This document shows, one piece after another, positions 1 to 8,863 of a stretch of 64,000 nucleotides of DNA. The notes below the pieces were generated by a model. That model saw only the letters and a program-made list of their open reading frames with translations. It ran no database searches and had not been told where the DNA came from. Source of the DNA: UBA10649 sp965278945 (GTDB lineage Bacteria > Actinomycetota > Actinomycetes > S36-B12); assembly GCA_965278945.1 (NCBI GenBank), contig OZ257128.1, positions 992,001-1,056,000 on the forward strand, given 5' to 3'. How positions within the stretch are numbered: position 1 is the stretch's first letter; each line of letters begins with the position of its first letter. A program made the position numbers and the translations under genes.

Positions 1-258
1 ACGGTCTTCCCGGGCTGGGACAACACCCCCCGACGGGGTTCCGACAGTTTCGTATTCTTCGGGTCCAACCCAGCCTCCTTCCGAGGTTGGCTTCAAAGAG
101 TTGTCGGGGTCAACCCGGCACCGCGTAGCGGACTAGTGTTCATCAACGCATGGAACGAGTGGGCGGAAGGTGCAGCAATTGAGAAGGGTCGACGATTTGG
201 TGGAGGATTCTTGTCGTCCGTCGCAGACGTGTTACCGAGTCGATCGATAAATGACTGA
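1..258 (+). CDS. C-terminal part of a WbsX/GH99-like glycan protein (partial)
   Basis: The first frame is open from base 1 to a TGA at 256-258 and gives 85 residues. It contains FPGWDNTPRRG near the start and FINAWNEWAEGA about residue 48, the signature of the WbsX / glycoside-hydrolase-99-like family found in O-antigen and rhamnan clusters. Members act on, or take part in assembly of, surface polysaccharide; their exact reaction is poorly defined. The start lies outside the window. The last 8 bases overlap the next gene (ATGACTGA), so the two are probably translationally coupled. Family call is fairly sure; function beyond glycan assembly is not. Confidence 0.7.
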   Translation, partial: TVFPGWDNTPRRGSDSFVFFGSNPASFRGWLQRVVGVNPAPRSGLVFINAWNEWAEGAAIEKGRRFGGGFLSSVADVLPSRSIND

Positions 259-1492
259 GCCGGAACTGCTTCCAAGTCAGTGCGCCACGATCGAGTCCTA
301 TCGTGGGTCGTATCGGCCCACAGCTGCGCCCGTCAAGAATCAGGAGATTCCATGGCTGATTGGAGTCACCGGAAACCCGTACTACCTAGTCGCACCGAAG
401 TACGTCGGTAACTCCGCAGGAATTCGAGTCCTATACGCGCTTGGTCGGGCACTCAATCGCGCCGGTCTTCGTGCGTACATGGTTGATATCGGCTTAGGCG
501 GTCCGCCGACCACGTTTGGCGGGCTTGACTACGCCGTGCCTCAGCTAACTCGGCAGTTGAACGACGAGATCATTGCGTCCGGAGCGAAGCCGATAGTCAT
601 GTACCCGGAGACAATCGTCGGCAACCCGTTGAACGCGCGGTGCGTCGTACGCTATGTCGCCAACTTCCCAGGGCTGCTGGGAGGCGAGGAGACCTTCGAT
701 CCAACCGAGAGTGTCTGGGCATTTGGATCGGTGCTGGCGAAGGCTGCCGGTACGTCGAATATTCTCACGGTCCCAACTAGCGACCCGCGCTACTGGACGC
801 CTGGGGACGAGTCGCAATCCCGGGACGCAAGCCTCGTCTACGCTCCTAAGTACAGACTCCTCGGGGGCACGCCGTCTATCCACCCTCAGAGTGTCGAAAT
901 CAACCGCGACTATCCGAGCGGAGCACCGCTTCGAGACCTGCTTCGTCGCAGCAAGCGACTGTACCTCTATGAGAATAGCGCTCTGGCGATCGAGGCGATG
1001 CTGTGTGGTTGCCCGGTAGTATGGATGCCGAACGAGTTGCTCCATACGCCGATCTTGATCGACGAACTCGGCTGGGCAGGGTCTTCTTGGGGTGATGCTC
1101 CGAAGGACGTGAAGAAGGCACACAAGACTGTCAGTGAGTTCCGCAAGAGTTACGAGCGAACGTTCGTCGATTTCCAGGGACAGCTTGAGCTCTTCATTCG
1201 CTACACACAAGATCTTGCCCATGCTAAGCCGCATCACTTCTTAGCCACACCGGTCATAAGAGATTGCAACGCAGACGCCGCAGTTAGTAGTGGGGGCAGA
1301 GATGCCAGCCTCGAGAGCGAACTTGCTGCGACGCACCTGGCACTAGCTGAAGCCCAGGAGTTCATTCAGGCTGTGGTTTCGAGTCGATCCTGGCGTTCGG
1401 TCCAGTGGTGGCGCCGTACCAAGCAGCGAATGAGGAGAGTGTTTAGACGTCACGATTCCAATGCTTCAAGTGGCGCGCCCGAACAGTCGTAA
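251..1492 (+). CDS. Glycosyltransferase of the surface-polysaccharide locus
   Basis: 413 residues. A typical transferase C-terminal motif, ENSALAIEAMLCGCPVV, lies around residues 240-256 and would form part of the nucleotide-sugar binding site; an N-terminal Rossmann-like half includes YPETIVGNPLNA near 118, often seen in GT4-like enzymes of unknown specificity. The last 100 residues are helical and end in a basic stretch (RSWRSVQWWRRTKQRMRRVFRR region), which may bind membrane or a partner. It overlaps the preceding WbsX-like gene by 8 bp, pointing to one polysaccharide operon read rightward. Donor and acceptor sugars cannot be told. GC is clearly lower than in the rest of the window, as expected for a transferred glycan locus. 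Confidence 0.7.
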   Translation: MTEPELLPSQCATIESYRGSYRPTAAPVKNQEIPWLIGVTGNPYYLVAPKYVGNSAGIRVLYALGRALNRAGLRAYMVDIGLGGPPTTFGGLDYAVPQLTRQLNDEIIASGAKPIVMYPETIVGNPLNARCVVRYVANFPGLLGGEETFDPTESVWAFGSVLAKAAGTSNILTVPTSDPRYWTPGDESQSRDASLVYAPKYRLLGGTPSIHPQSVEINRDYPSGAPLRDLLRRSKRLYLYENSALAIEAMLCGCPVVWMPNELLHTPILIDELGWAGSSWGDAPKDVKKAHKTVSEFRKSYERTFVDFQGQLELFIRYTQDLAHAKPHHFLATPVIRDCNADAAVSSGGRDASLESELAATHLALAEAQEFIQAVVSSRSWRSVQWWRRTKQRMRRVFRRHDSNASSGAPEQS

Positions 1493-1517
1493 GCGCGAAG
1501 CAATTCAGTTTGCGCTT
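1491..1517. terminator. Possible bidirectional terminator between convergent genes
   Basis: An inverted repeat AAGCGCGAA / TTTGCGCTT (8 of 9 pairs) with a 9-nt loop spans the 3' ends of the rightward glycosyltransferase and the leftward sulfotransferase. There is no long T-run, so it may be a weak terminator or only an mRNA 3'-end structure. Confidence 0.35.
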
Positions 1518-3229
1518 AGGTCTTTGTGCGTCGAAGCAAGCGGCCGGAACCTATCTCGGTGGGACCAGAACGCCTCCTTCAGGTGCTCTGGAAGTGACAT
1601 TGCCTGCGGGAGGCTAAGGAAACCCTTCGCGAAGTCGACTCGAGTTCGCGGCGTCTTCGCGAGGTACTCACTTGCCTCTGCGAGAATGGTTGACTTCGCC
1701 CGAGTTCCCGTCGGAGTCAGGGCATTCGAGTCGGAATCGAGATGCAACTTCAACTTTGCGAGTCCTGTTTCGCGCCGATACCGGCTTACTCCGACGAACG
1801 ACATGATCCGACCAATCTGCTTAATAGGATCCGCGACGACATCTTCATGAGTCACTCGTAACCACTCTGACTCGCTCGAGGAGATGTGAGTTTCGATCCT
1901 TAGGATCATCTCGACCAAGCGACAAGACACGGACAGAAACTGCTCGGGAACGAAGTTCACTGCAGCGAGTTGCTCCGGTTTCGGGTCATGCCAGATCCCA
2001 AACTCAGTCGCCATGTAAAGGCTGACTGCCTGTTGTAGGAAGTTGTTTCGCTCGAAGATGATGCGGCGCAAGTTCAACTTGGGCGCGAGGATCTCGCTCC
2101 ATGTGTTGAAGTATCGATCAACATCGATCTCGAAGCCGGAGACGTGATTACTCGTCGAGAAAAGGTGTGCCACGTGCTCGCAATAGTCCGACATGCGCAT
2201 CGGCTGAGGCGACATCAGCGCTGTCACCATGTAGTACGTCATCAGTTCGTGAGGGAATCCGCATGCGGCCGTCGCGCAAAGCAGCTCGGTGAGGTGAGTC
2301 GAGCCGCTACGCGGCGTGAACAGGACGAGGTACTGAGATGCCGCGTCAACGGTCGGTGCAACCGCATTTCCGCTAGGTGGTATTTCGGCAATGAACTCGC
2401 TGAAGATCGCATCCAAAGATCTCCCGCAAGTTCGCTTGAGGAATCCGTGATCAAAGCCCTCTCGTCCGACCGTGAACGCGGAAAGGGACTGGTGCCAGTT
2501 CGATCGCATGAGGCCTCGGGAGAATGGAGGCGCGGTCGTGACGTCAATCATTTCCTGACTGTCTGAGATGTGGATCGGAACGGGTTGGGTCGTTGCGACA
2601 TCTTCAACTGCGGAAGCCGCGATCCGAATCTTGAGAGTGAAGGGTGTGCACCATGCCTCCGGATCTGGCTCAACGACGTCGTCGTCTTCAGTTAGGTGGC
2701 TGGGCTGTCGAACGTCGACGTCCAGAATAGTCCCCGCTTCCACGTTGCAAATGTGAAACGAACGCTGCCTCGCGGCGGGATCGCTCATTCGACTCTGCGT
2801 CTGACCTACTGTGAGGTAGACCTCGATGTCGGCAGATTCGTCTAGGAACTCAAGTTCGATGTCAACGCAACCGTTGATTGACCCGATGTGACGAAATGCG
2901 AGGTATCCGAATCGGGGCAAGAGCGCCGCCCAGTCATCGGGCGGGTATCCGCCAACTCGGGGCGGGCGAGGCACGACGTTTCGACGGACTCGTGTGTCGC
3001 GTAGATGGAATCGCAGATAGTGCAGAGTGGGTTCGTTCGACCATTCGACGACGTTTTCGTCAACCCATGCAGCGTAGAGAAAGGGAATCAAGTTGTGGGT
3101 GTGGTCTAGCTTCGTGCCAATTGTCCAGGGGTGTTGCGACGACTGATACGGGAGCGGTTCCCACTCGACCTCGAAATCTATCGGAGCATCCCACATACGA
3201 AGCTCGGCGTCGTGTGCGCGCGAGGTCAA
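1505..3229 (-). CDS. Two-part protein with a C-terminal Stf0-type sulfotransferase domain
   Basis: 574 residues. From about residue 300 the protein carries TPRSGSTHLTELL, the 5'-phosphosulfate (PAPS) binding loop of the Stf0 family, whose known members sulfate trehalose or other carbohydrates; the remaining features (FERNNFLQQAVSLYMA, THEDVVADP) also fit. The first 290 residues are an extra, probably beta-rich domain that I do not recognise. I chose the TTG start because a strong GGAGGA Shine-Dalgarno sequence lies just before it; an ATG 11 codons later has none. It is the last gene of the leftward NeuB-kinase operon, 68 nt behind the kinase, suggesting that the finished sugar or polymer is sulfated. 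Substrate unknown. Confidence 0.7.
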   Translation of the reverse strand: MTSRAHDAELRMWDAPIDFEVEWEPLPYQSSQHPWTIGTKLDHTHNLIPFLYAAWVDENVVEWSNEPTLHYLRFHLRDTRVRRNVVPRPPRVGGYPPDDWAALLPRFGYLAFRHIGSINGCVDIELEFLDESADIEVYLTVGQTQSRMSDPAARQRSFHICNVEAGTILDVDVRQPSHLTEDDDVVEPDPEAWCTPFTLKIRIAASAVEDVATTQPVPIHISDSQEMIDVTTAPPFSRGLMRSNWHQSLSAFTVGREGFDHGFLKRTCGRSLDAIFSEFIAEIPPSGNAVAPTVDAASQYLVLFTPRSGSTHLTELLCATAACGFPHELMTYYMVTALMSPQPMRMSDYCEHVAHLFSTSNHVSGFEIDVDRYFNTWSEILAPKLNLRRIIFERNNFLQQAVSLYMATEFGIWHDPKPEQLAAVNFVPEQFLSVSCRLVEMILRIETHISSSESEWLRVTHEDVVADPIKQIGRIMSFVGVSRYRRETGLAKLKLHLDSDSNALTPTGTRAKSTILAEASEYLAKTPRTRVDFAKGFLSLPQAMSLPEHLKEAFWSHRDRFRPLASTHKDLSAN

Positions 3230-3297
3230 AATTCCTCCAGCTTCGAGTCGGATCTCGTGATGAGTTCATCATTCTAGCGACGACTTAAGATCTCGTT

Positions 3298-4449
3298 TTA
3301 TTGCTCCGATATACCTCGCGTTCTCAGAACCTGACTTAAACCCTGGAGGGCAGCATCGTCTCCATCGAACATGGTCGACTGTGCAGACAGTTCCTTCGTG
3401 ATTCGGTCACGGATTGGCCGGAACTGCTGCGCGACTCCGCCGCTGAAGAGGATTGGTTTGGATTCAGCGTCGAGAAGTCGAATCGACGCGACGATGGAGT
3501 CGCAGATTTGGGCGACGGCACCTGCGATCCGTGGATCGGACTCGGCAGACTGTTGGGCCCACTCCCAGTCGGTGTCTTGAATGGATCCGCGAGCAGAAAA
3601 GAGGGCTGCCGTGAGAAGTCGACCGGCAGGCAGATGCGTGATCGTATGCAGGTATTGGCCACCGAAGTACGGCCTCAACTGGGCAGGAGATTTGGTCGAC
3701 GAACGTACGATCGATACTTGACAACCAGTAGCGAGGTTGACGCTCACTTGTTGTGAGGAGAGGCCCGCGCCGAGGAGCGCCGCCTGCTGGTCTCCGACCG
3801 GTGTGAAGACGGTTGCTGAGAACTGCGGCGATGTACCGACAGGCACTATCCCGGTGGAGACCTTTGGGAGCCGAGCGCGGTCCAATTCGGCAAATCGGAG
3901 GGCGAGTTCGCTCCAGTCGGCCGCCCGTACGTCGACCATTCCCCAAGATGCGGCGTCCGTTGTGTGAATGGTCCGTACGCGAGAGTCACACAGCGCTCCC
4001 GAAACGAAGCTAAGGAGACTCTGAACGTACGAACCGGCCGGCCTGGAGATCGTCCTCAGAGTGAGGAGCGGCAACCCAACGCGAACTGTCTCACCGAGGT
4101 CGTCGATCTCACTCTTGCTCAGAGCCTCGAAAACTCGGCTGGTATCCGTCGCTCGCATGTCCTGCCAGCTCACGACGGGCGAGACGGCGAATCCCTTGAC
4201 GTCCGTGAATGCAAGTCCCGCCATCTGTCCTGTGATTAGAATGCCATCGGCGCGGTCTCCCTTCAGCGCATCATCGATAGCCGCAGCAACGACGTGCATC
4301 AGCGCTGCGGGGTCAATCTCGCGTGCCGCACCGCTCGTATCGATGAATGGCGGCACCGGTAGACGTGTCACCGATCCGTCAACGCCAAGTGGTGTCAGCC
4401 TCGCAGCTTTGATGAATGTGCCACCGACATCAAGCCCGACGAAAGACAT
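3298..4449 (-). CDS. FGGY-type carbohydrate kinase (sedoheptulokinase-like)
   Basis: 383 residues from the chosen ATG. The N-terminus reads FVGLDVGGTFIKAARL, the phosphate-1 loop of the actin-like ATPase fold, and GDQQAALLGAG near residue 240 matches the FGGY-family GDxQ motif holding the catalytic Asp. It is shorter than typical FGGY kinases (about 500) and resembles sedoheptulokinase-like members. Start: the ATG at 4449 precedes the glycine-rich loop at once and overlaps the upstream cyclase gene by 20 bp; an in-frame start 16 codons earlier only adds non-conserved sequence. It probably phosphorylates the open-chain or ulosonic precursor used by the adjacent cyclase, which needs a phosphate leaving group. 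Substrate is inferred only. Confidence 0.7.
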   Translation of the reverse strand: MSFVGLDVGGTFIKAARLTPLGVDGSVTRLPVPPFIDTSGAAREIDPAALMHVVAAAIDDALKGDRADGILITGQMAGLAFTDVKGFAVSPVVSWQDMRATDTSRVFEALSKSEIDDLGETVRVGLPLLTLRTISRPAGSYVQSLLSFVSGALCDSRVRTIHTTDAASWGMVDVRAADWSELALRFAELDRARLPKVSTGIVPVGTSPQFSATVFTPVGDQQAALLGAGLSSQQVSVNLATGCQVSIVRSSTKSPAQLRPYFGGQYLHTITHLPAGRLLTAALFSARGSIQDTDWEWAQQSAESDPRIAGAVAQICDSIVASIRLLDAESKPILFSGGVAQQFRPIRDRITKELSAQSTMFDGDDAALQGLSQVLRTRGISEQ

Positions 4450-5536
4450 ACTCGGTCTCGAGATACTCGGCCACGTCTGCCCGCAAACCCACATCAATGG
4501 CGCGGGGATAGATCGTAAGCGCGCCTTCCTTCTCGAGAATCGCGAAATGCATCAGACCGTTCGCGACCTTCTTGTCCCGGGCCAGTTGCTCAAGCAATTC
4601 CTCCGGCGTGGGCTTGATCGGAAGCACGTACTCGAAGTGATCGCGTGTGAGCGAACTGATCCGTGACGCGATCTGAGGGTCAGTTAGACCCCAACGGACC
4701 CCGAGCCAGTTGATGAGGTCAATGCCCCACAGAACGCCGAGACCGTGGGGAATCTGGTGACGAGCCGCGGCTTCCAGCGCATGGCCGAACGAGTGTCCGT
4801 AGTTCAGGACCCGACGAAGATCGTTCTCTGCCTCATCTTGCTCGATGATCTCCTGCTTGGCCGCTAGCGATGCGCGAGTGAGTTCGCCCAAGTAGGGGTT
4901 GCGCAAACCCCCGGAGGTCAAGGCGGCCTCCAACTCTGAAAAGAAGTGCTTACTCGATGTGACAGATAGCTTCACGATCTCGCCGTAGCCTGAACCGATC
5001 TCCAAGTCGGGGAGGGTGGTGAGGAACTCTGGCGTGATGTGAATGCTGCGAGGTGAATGCAACGCGCCCAACTGGTTCTTGAATGGCAGGACGTTGATTC
5101 CGCTCTTCGCCCCGATGCAGCTATCAGCCTGTGACAGTACCGTCGTCGGAACGAATCTCCAGTCGATTCCCCGGTAGTAGAGGTGGCTGGTGAAGCTCAC
5201 AAGATCTTGAATGCAACCGCCGCCAATCGCAATGATCGACGATGACTTTACTGCGCGATTATCAATTAGCCAGTCGACTAGCGACTCGACACCTGAGAGT
5301 GACTTTGACTCCTCGTCCGCCTTAACGCATAAGGTTCGGTGTTGGCTCAGAATGCTATCCAGCGCCGAGGCATGCAGATCTGCAACGGTCCCATCGACCA
5401 CCACAAATGCGTCCGGTGCTGACACCATCGCGTCCGACACTGCCTGGACAGCGCTATCCGTGAACTTCACCTCGTAGTCCCACTGCATGGACGCGATCGT
5501 GATAGGTCTAGGGACTAGCCCCGGAGTTAGGTGCAC
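4430..5536 (-). CDS. Dehydroquinate-synthase-like sugar-phosphate cyclase
   Basis: 368 residues. The AroB fold is shown by IAIGGGCIQDLVSF (NAD-binding), VPTTVLSQADSCIGAKSGIN and LNYGHSFGHALE; Glu in GSGYGEIVK and the His residues of GHSFGH and IPHGLG are the expected metal ligands. The family includes dehydroquinate synthase, 2-epi-5-epi-valiolone synthase and related cyclases that oxidise, eliminate phosphate and close a carbocycle. The loop ADSCIGAKSGIN departs from the DHQS form (VDSSVGGKTG), and the glycan-operon setting argues against the shikimate pathway. Start is either the GTG used here, overlapping the SDR by 10 bp, or an ATG at 5488; the latter trims a weakly conserved leader. The product is unknown. 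Confidence 0.75.
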   Translation of the reverse strand: MHLTPGLVPRPITIASMQWDYEVKFTDSAVQAVSDAMVSAPDAFVVVDGTVADLHASALDSILSQHRTLCVKADEESKSLSGVESLVDWLIDNRAVKSSSIIAIGGGCIQDLVSFTSHLYYRGIDWRFVPTTVLSQADSCIGAKSGINVLPFKNQLGALHSPRSIHITPEFLTTLPDLEIGSGYGEIVKLSVTSSKHFFSELEAALTSGGLRNPYLGELTRASLAAKQEIIEQDEAENDLRRVLNYGHSFGHALEAAARHQIPHGLGVLWGIDLINWLGVRWGLTDPQIASRISSLTRDHFEYVLPIKPTPEELLEQLARDKKVANGLMHFAILEKEGALTIYPRAIDVGLRADVAEYLETEYVFRRA

Positions 5537-6198
5537 AGGAATCCCCCGTCGACGGCGATGGACTGACCAGTTATGTATGTGTTCGTAGGCGACATTAGGA
5601 ATGCAACGACAATCGCGACTTCTATGGGATCGGCCAGTCGGCCGACCGGGACCCGCTCAAGAATTGTGGAGATGGTCGCGTCAGAGTTGTTCTTGCGGGT
5701 CAGTTCCGTATCGACAAAGCCAGGAGCAACCGCATTTGTCAGAACCCCACTCCCGCTGAACTCGACCGCGGCGCTGCGTACTAAGGACTCCAACGCGGCC
5801 TTCGACGCAGAGTAGGCGGAGCGTCCCAACCTGGCCCGACTCGAGTAAGCGGACGTGATGGCAACCACACGACCGAACTGGCGATCCGCCATCGCGGGGG
5901 CGATTCGGGAGATCAGACGAGCCGCAGCGTTGAGGTTGACATCGACAACCGAGGTCCAGTCAGCGGTCTGTTGGTCCTTGAGTGCTCTCGGTGTGTTGAT
6001 TCCCGCGTTGAGTACCAGACCGTCGAAATCGACTCCCACCCTTGCCAGAAACGAGTCGATGGATGTCAGTTGATCGAGTGCCATCTCCTCTCGCGATGGA
6101 TCGACGACTTCCCAACCGTCGGACTTGAGCTTCTCTGAGATCGCGAATCCAATGCCGCGAGAGCCACCCGTGACCAGCGCACGCCTCTGCGTCACCAT
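5527..6198 (-). CDS. Short-chain dehydrogenase/reductase
   Basis: About 223 residues, classical SDR length. TGGSRGIG is the cofactor loop, NAGI follows, and the catalytic Ser (AITSAYS) and YSASK are intact, so it should be an active NAD(P)-dependent oxidoreductase of FabG type. The ATG sits inside the stop of the ThDP gene (TGATG), indicating coupling; a GTG one codon earlier is equally possible. Together with the cyclase, kinase and ThDP enzyme it probably oxidises or reduces a ring or chain carbonyl in the surface-sugar pathway. Not fatty-acid synthesis: no fatty-acid genes are near. Confidence 0.8.
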   Translation of the reverse strand: MVTQRRALVTGGSRGIGFAISEKLKSDGWEVVDPSREEMALDQLTSIDSFLARVGVDFDGLVLNAGINTPRALKDQQTADWTSVVDVNLNAAARLISRIAPAMADRQFGRVVAITSAYSSRARLGRSAYSASKAALESLVRSAAVEFSGSGVLTNAVAPGFVDTELTRKNNSDATISTILERVPVGRLADPIEVAIVVAFLMSPTNTYITGQSIAVDGGFLCT

Positions 6199-7985
6199 CA
6201 CGAGGACTTCTGCGGCGCATACCGGAAAACCTCGGCGGTCAGGTCTGCGGGCAGTTCTGGGGTCATATGGTGGATCGGGTTAGATCGCATTGAGCCGTCC
6301 TCGGAAATACGGCTTGTAACCTTGGGAAAGTAGGTCTGATCTGGATCGACTTTGACGATGAAGACGGCGGGTCCATCCTGGTTCAGGAGTGCCGCCGCCT
6401 CAGGCTCATCAAGACCAGCGGATCCAATCCGAACGTGAGGTATTCCGAAGGCGTCGGCGAGTACTCCCCAGTTCGGAAATGCCAGGCCCGTCTCTCCGTC
6501 GCAACCCATGTACACCCCTCCGAAGTAGTTGCGTTGAGTCGTCCTGATCGATGCGTAACCGTCGTTGTCGAGAAGAAAGATCTTCAAGTTCAGAGCTTGG
6601 ACAGCGGCTGTTCCGAGATCTTGAATGCTCTGAGAGAAGCTTCCGTCTCCTTCGATCAGGACTGTCCTAGTTCTACCGGCCGCGAGGGAAGCACCTAATG
6701 CTGCAGCAAGTCCGTAGCCCATACTCGCGAGTCCCTTGTTCGTGACTACTCGCTGATCGGTCTTGGACTCGAATACCTCCATTGGTACGAACTGCCCGCT
6801 TCCTGAACTCGCCGGAATCAATACTTCACCCGGTTCGAGCAACTCGGAGATTCTCCGCACGAGGTCAAATGGAGAAACGAAGGCAGGGTTGCTGGAATTC
6901 TCGGGGTCGATCAAAGGGAGGCGTTCGCGAACTAGAGAACAAAAGTCGAGCCATTCCTGAGGAACCGGGACAGACCCTCGACTTGAAAGGAGCGACAAGA
7001 CGGTGTTCGCATCTCCAAGCATTGGTCGATCGATCCGGGGATGGCCCTTAGCTAGCTCTGCGGCATCGACGTCTACCTGAATGACACGCTCAGGTCCCCA
7101 TTCCTGCCAGTTGAATCCTGTTTGCTGGATACCGAGACGCGTCCCCAACGCGACGACCAGGTCGGCTTGAGCGAGCAGCACGTTCGCGTGACGCTGGCCC
7201 CAAGTGTTAGGCCGGCCGACGAACATCGGATGGGAATCGGGAACGCGATCGAAACCGTTCCAGGTTGTCATCAGCGGGACGCCGAGACGCCCGAGCCCGT
7301 CGAGTGCGCCACGAGCCGTTTCAAACGACACTCCACCTCCGATCAGGAGCACTGGCCGGTTCGCTTTGCGCAGCTCAGCGTCGATCTCGTGGGCGATGTC
7401 TGGTGCGGCATTGATCATGGAAGCAGACGGTCCGAATACGAACTGGGAGACATCGGGAGGCAAGATCGGAACTGAGGCACCCTGTGCGTCCAGGCAGAAC
7501 TCGATGAACACCGGGCCGGCCCGGTCGCTGAGTCCGGCGCTCACCAACTCAACGACTTCGGAATCTGTCCACGGCCGCTCGATTCGCGCCGCGCGCTTGC
7601 AGACAGGCGAAGCGACAGAAAGTCCGTCTATCTCCTGAATTCCTCGCTGGCGTAACGCACCACGGGAGAGATCCTCGGTCTTCACCTGCCCGCCGATGAT
7701 CAACAGATCGCGGCTTTCCAGGTACGCGCCAGCTACTCCCGTCATTGCATTCGTAATCCCGGGGCCGGCAGTTACCAATGCATATGCTCGACCACTCGTC
7801 GAGATCTGGTTGAAGTACTCAGCTGCGACTGCCGCAGATTGTTCATGAACGAACGGCACACAAGTCATCCTGGTCCGTGCCGAATCGAGGAGGTGCATGA
7901 TGTTTCCACCGGCGACAAAGAAGCAGTGGGTGTAACCCATCGCCCTAAGCAGATCGGTGAAGTGGTGTGAGTACTTGTGTTCCAC
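6198..7985 (-). CDS. Thiamine-diphosphate-dependent enzyme (acetolactate-synthase-like)
   Basis: 595 residues with the three ThDP-family domains: an N-terminal PYR domain holding VHEQSAA with the cofactor-activating Glu, a middle domain, and a C-terminal PP domain with GDGSFSQSI and LLDNDGYASI for Mg2+/ThDP binding. It resembles acetolactate synthase, IolD and the ThDP proteins of polysaccharide loci, not a decarboxylase of central metabolism. Start is a GTG preceded by AGGAG at 6-nt spacing. It lies between the epimerase (29 nt upstream) and the SDR (overlapping stop). Likely roles are two-carbon or acyl transfer onto a sugar (as in branched-sugar synthesis) or C-C cleavage of a cyclic diketone. 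No partner small subunit is present. Confidence 0.75.
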   Translation of the reverse strand: MEHKYSHHFTDLLRAMGYTHCFFVAGGNIMHLLDSARTRMTCVPFVHEQSAAVAAEYFNQISTSGRAYALVTAGPGITNAMTGVAGAYLESRDLLIIGGQVKTEDLSRGALRQRGIQEIDGLSVASPVCKRAARIERPWTDSEVVELVSAGLSDRAGPVFIEFCLDAQGASVPILPPDVSQFVFGPSASMINAAPDIAHEIDAELRKANRPVLLIGGGVSFETARGALDGLGRLGVPLMTTWNGFDRVPDSHPMFVGRPNTWGQRHANVLLAQADLVVALGTRLGIQQTGFNWQEWGPERVIQVDVDAAELAKGHPRIDRPMLGDANTVLSLLSSRGSVPVPQEWLDFCSLVRERLPLIDPENSSNPAFVSPFDLVRRISELLEPGEVLIPASSGSGQFVPMEVFESKTDQRVVTNKGLASMGYGLAAALGASLAAGRTRTVLIEGDGSFSQSIQDLGTAAVQALNLKIFLLDNDGYASIRTTQRNYFGGVYMGCDGETGLAFPNWGVLADAFGIPHVRIGSAGLDEPEAAALLNQDGPAVFIVKVDPDQTYFPKVTSRISEDGSMRSNPIHHMTPELPADLTAEVFRYAPQKSS

Positions 7986-8014
7986 TCGACTCCTGTCGGA
8001 AGGTCTACGCGAGT

Positions 8015-8863
8015 CTATCGAGGGCTTTCGAGCAACCCGGCGGCTGTCGATCTGATTTGCTCATCTAGGACTAATGGGGCGAACGAGTGGCGTGCGCATA
8101 CCTCACTCCAGGAGCGCCCATCAGAAGCGTATGTACTCGAGTCGCCTTGGATCATGCCTCGAACAAGCGACGCGTCGGGGTTCACCTGGGCGATGACTCG
8201 TTCGGCCAAGTCCGACATCTCGACGAGTTCACCTCCGGTTTCGAACACGCCGGAGCGGCCATCTAGTCCGTCGGCAAGTGCAAGGACGAGTGCGTCACCG
8301 ACGTCGACGTAGCGCCTGTAGGTGAGTGCGCTCGCCAAGACTTCGACAGCGCCCGAATCGGCTTGAAGAACCATGTCCGAGAACGCGTAGGCTCGAGGAC
8401 GACGGACATATGGCCCAGATACCGAGTACGCGCGCACCACTACGATTGCTCGCTGAGACGATGCGAGCGCAAGGCTCTCACTCTCCTCTATCCGTTTGAG
8501 CGATCCGTATGGCGACTGTGGCTCGGTGACAGTTGCGCCGCTGGAGACCGTTATTGCGAGCCTCACGGTGGGCAATTTCGCCGCTGTAATGAACTCCGCG
8601 GTCAATCTCTCGTTCGTACGAGTGAACTCCTTAACTCCGAGGTCACTCAGGCGGTCTCGGGTTAGGAATGCGAAGTTTGCCACCACGGTGGGCGCGAAGG
8701 CAGTGATGCGATCAGAGCCGTAGGTCTCAAAGCCTGGTTGCTCCATGCGAGTGACAGGAAGGACTTCGAGCGAGCGTGGCACTAGCGATAAGAATGTTCG
8801 TCCGAACCAACCGGTAGCTCCGAGGACCAGGACTCGGTCGTCCGCGAGGAACAGCGGATCCAC
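8015..8863 (-). CDS. NAD-dependent epimerase/dehydratase family protein
   Basis: 282 residues, extended SDR fold. LGATGWFG is the GxxGxxG cofactor loop and YGSLK the YxxxK catalytic pair; VSSGA supplies the Ser. It is slightly shorter than UDP-sugar epimerases (about 310-330), mainly in the substrate-binding C-terminal half. The GTG start directly follows the stop of the NeuB-like gene with no gap, so both are surely co-transcribed. It may epimerise, dehydrate or reduce the NeuB product or its nucleotide-activated form. Substrate unknown. Confidence 0.75.
   Translation of the reverse strand: MDPLFLADDRVLVLGATGWFGRTFLSLVPRSLEVLPVTRMEQPGFETYGSDRITAFAPTVVANFAFLTRDRLSDLGVKEFTRTNERLTAEFITAAKLPTVRLAITVSSGATVTEPQSPYGSLKRIEESESLALASSQRAIVVVRAYSVSGPYVRRPRAYAFSDMVLQADSGAVEVLASALTYRRYVDVGDALVLALADGLDGRSGVFETGGELVEMSDLAERVIAQVNPDASLVRGMIQGDSSTYASDGRSWSEVCARHSFAPLVLDEQIRSTAAGLLESPR

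Noticed and set aside
4430..5536. Housekeeping aroB
   Set aside because: The cyclase has a changed active-site loop and lies in a low-GC glycan operon with NeuB and kinase genes and no aroK/aroC neighbours.
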